From the NCBI GenBank assembly GCA_030599405.1, contig JAUVOB010000110.1, positions 1 through 5,963 on the forward strand: DNA of 5,963 nucleotides, written 5' to 3'. How positions within the stretch are numbered: position 1 is the stretch's first letter; each line of letters begins with the position of its first letter. Made by a program: the position numbers and the translations under genes. Of this stretch, positions 5,727 through 5,963 are shown piece after piece. A model generated the notes under the pieces. The model did not search any database. It was not told where the DNA came from and worked only from the letters and a program-made list of their open reading frames with translations. The DNA comes from Chloroflexota bacterium (lineage in GTDB: Bacteria; Chloroflexota; Anaerolineae; Promineifilales; Promineifilaceae).

Positions 5727-5963
5727 CTAGAAGCTGAATTCAACAAGAACAACGGATATATTGTCATGACCACCAGCCTGGAGGGCCAAATTAATCAGTT
5801 GATCGGTCATTGCATTAAGTGAGTCACCACTAGTCAAAACGTCTCGTATCTGAGGATCTTCAACTAGACCCCACAGGCCATCGCTGCACAATACGAGCAT
5901 TCCTTTTCCTGGTAGCGAACGCGTGATAGCGTCAATCTCTAACACACCTCCCTGACCAACGGC
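5727..5963 (-). CDS. PP2C-family Ser/Thr protein phosphatase (C-terminal 78 residues, 5' end outside the window)
   Basis: PP2C (PPM) phosphatases remove phosphate from Ser/Thr in proteins using two Mn/Mg ions. The visible C-terminal part carries two family motifs: LVLCSDGLWGLVED with the metal-binding Asp of SDG (residues 27-29 of the fragment) and GGHDNISVVLVEF (64-76) with the conserved D-N pair. The first residues AVGQGG resemble the family's LGxG segment. The frame runs off the right edge without a start, so the GTG at 5945-5943 is internal rather than a start. The stop is TAG at 5729-5727. The gene ends 94 nt before the VWA start, a wider gap than the later junctions, but I see no convincing promoter or terminator there. 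Confidence 0.92.
   Translation of the reverse strand, partial: AVGQGGVLEIDAITRSLPGKGMLVLCSDGLWGLVEDPQIRDVLTSGDSLNAMTDQLINLALQAGGHDNISVVLVEFSF

Overview
The window reads as part of one minus-strand (right to left) chromosomal locus of a bacterium with balanced base composition. All credible genes point the same way. The gene set (a PP2C-type phosphatase, a VWA protein, a zinc-ribbon/FHA protein, a small conserved-looking protein, an OmpR-type response regulator, an RSH alarmone enzyme, then uvrA) and the use of GTG and TTG starts suggest Chloroflexota, perhaps Anaerolineae. That assignment comes from general resemblance only and is not proven by any marker in the window. Nothing mobile, no CRISPR array and no tRNA or rRNA was found.

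Layout in the direction of transcription. Positions 5963-5727 hold the C-terminal 78 residues of a PP2C-family Ser/Thr phosphatase. After a 94-nt gap comes a 415-aa VWA protein (5632-4385) with a complete MIDAS metal site. A 167-aa protein (4388-3885) with an N-terminal zinc ribbon and a C-terminal FHA phosphothreonine-binding domain overlaps its end through a GTGA junction. An 81-aa protein of unknown function follows (3866-3621), then an OmpR/PhoB-type response regulator (3624-2872, ATGA overlap), and an RSH alarmone enzyme (2870-633, one base after the regulator's stop). From the VWA gene to RSH the genes overlap or almost touch, so they are very probably one transcript and partly translationally coupled. 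A 407-nt gap (632-226) then carries a long imperfect hairpin, a possible extended -10 promoter and a LexA-like operator. The window ends inside the 5' part of uvrA.

As a unit, the cluster puts protein phospho-Ser/Thr signalling (phosphatase, FHA reader, VWA scaffold) in the same transcript as a two-component-type transcription factor and a (p)ppGpp enzyme. The most striking detail is in the RSH protein. Its HD hydrolase site is intact, but the synthetase domain has lost several residues that family knowledge marks as essential: the RXKD region, the catalytic Asp of the FDLxAxR motif, and the catalytic Glu. It is therefore predicted to be a hydrolase-only, SpoT-like enzyme despite a full-length RSH architecture. 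No histidine kinase and no Ser/Thr kinase lies in the window; either could lie upstream beyond position 5963.
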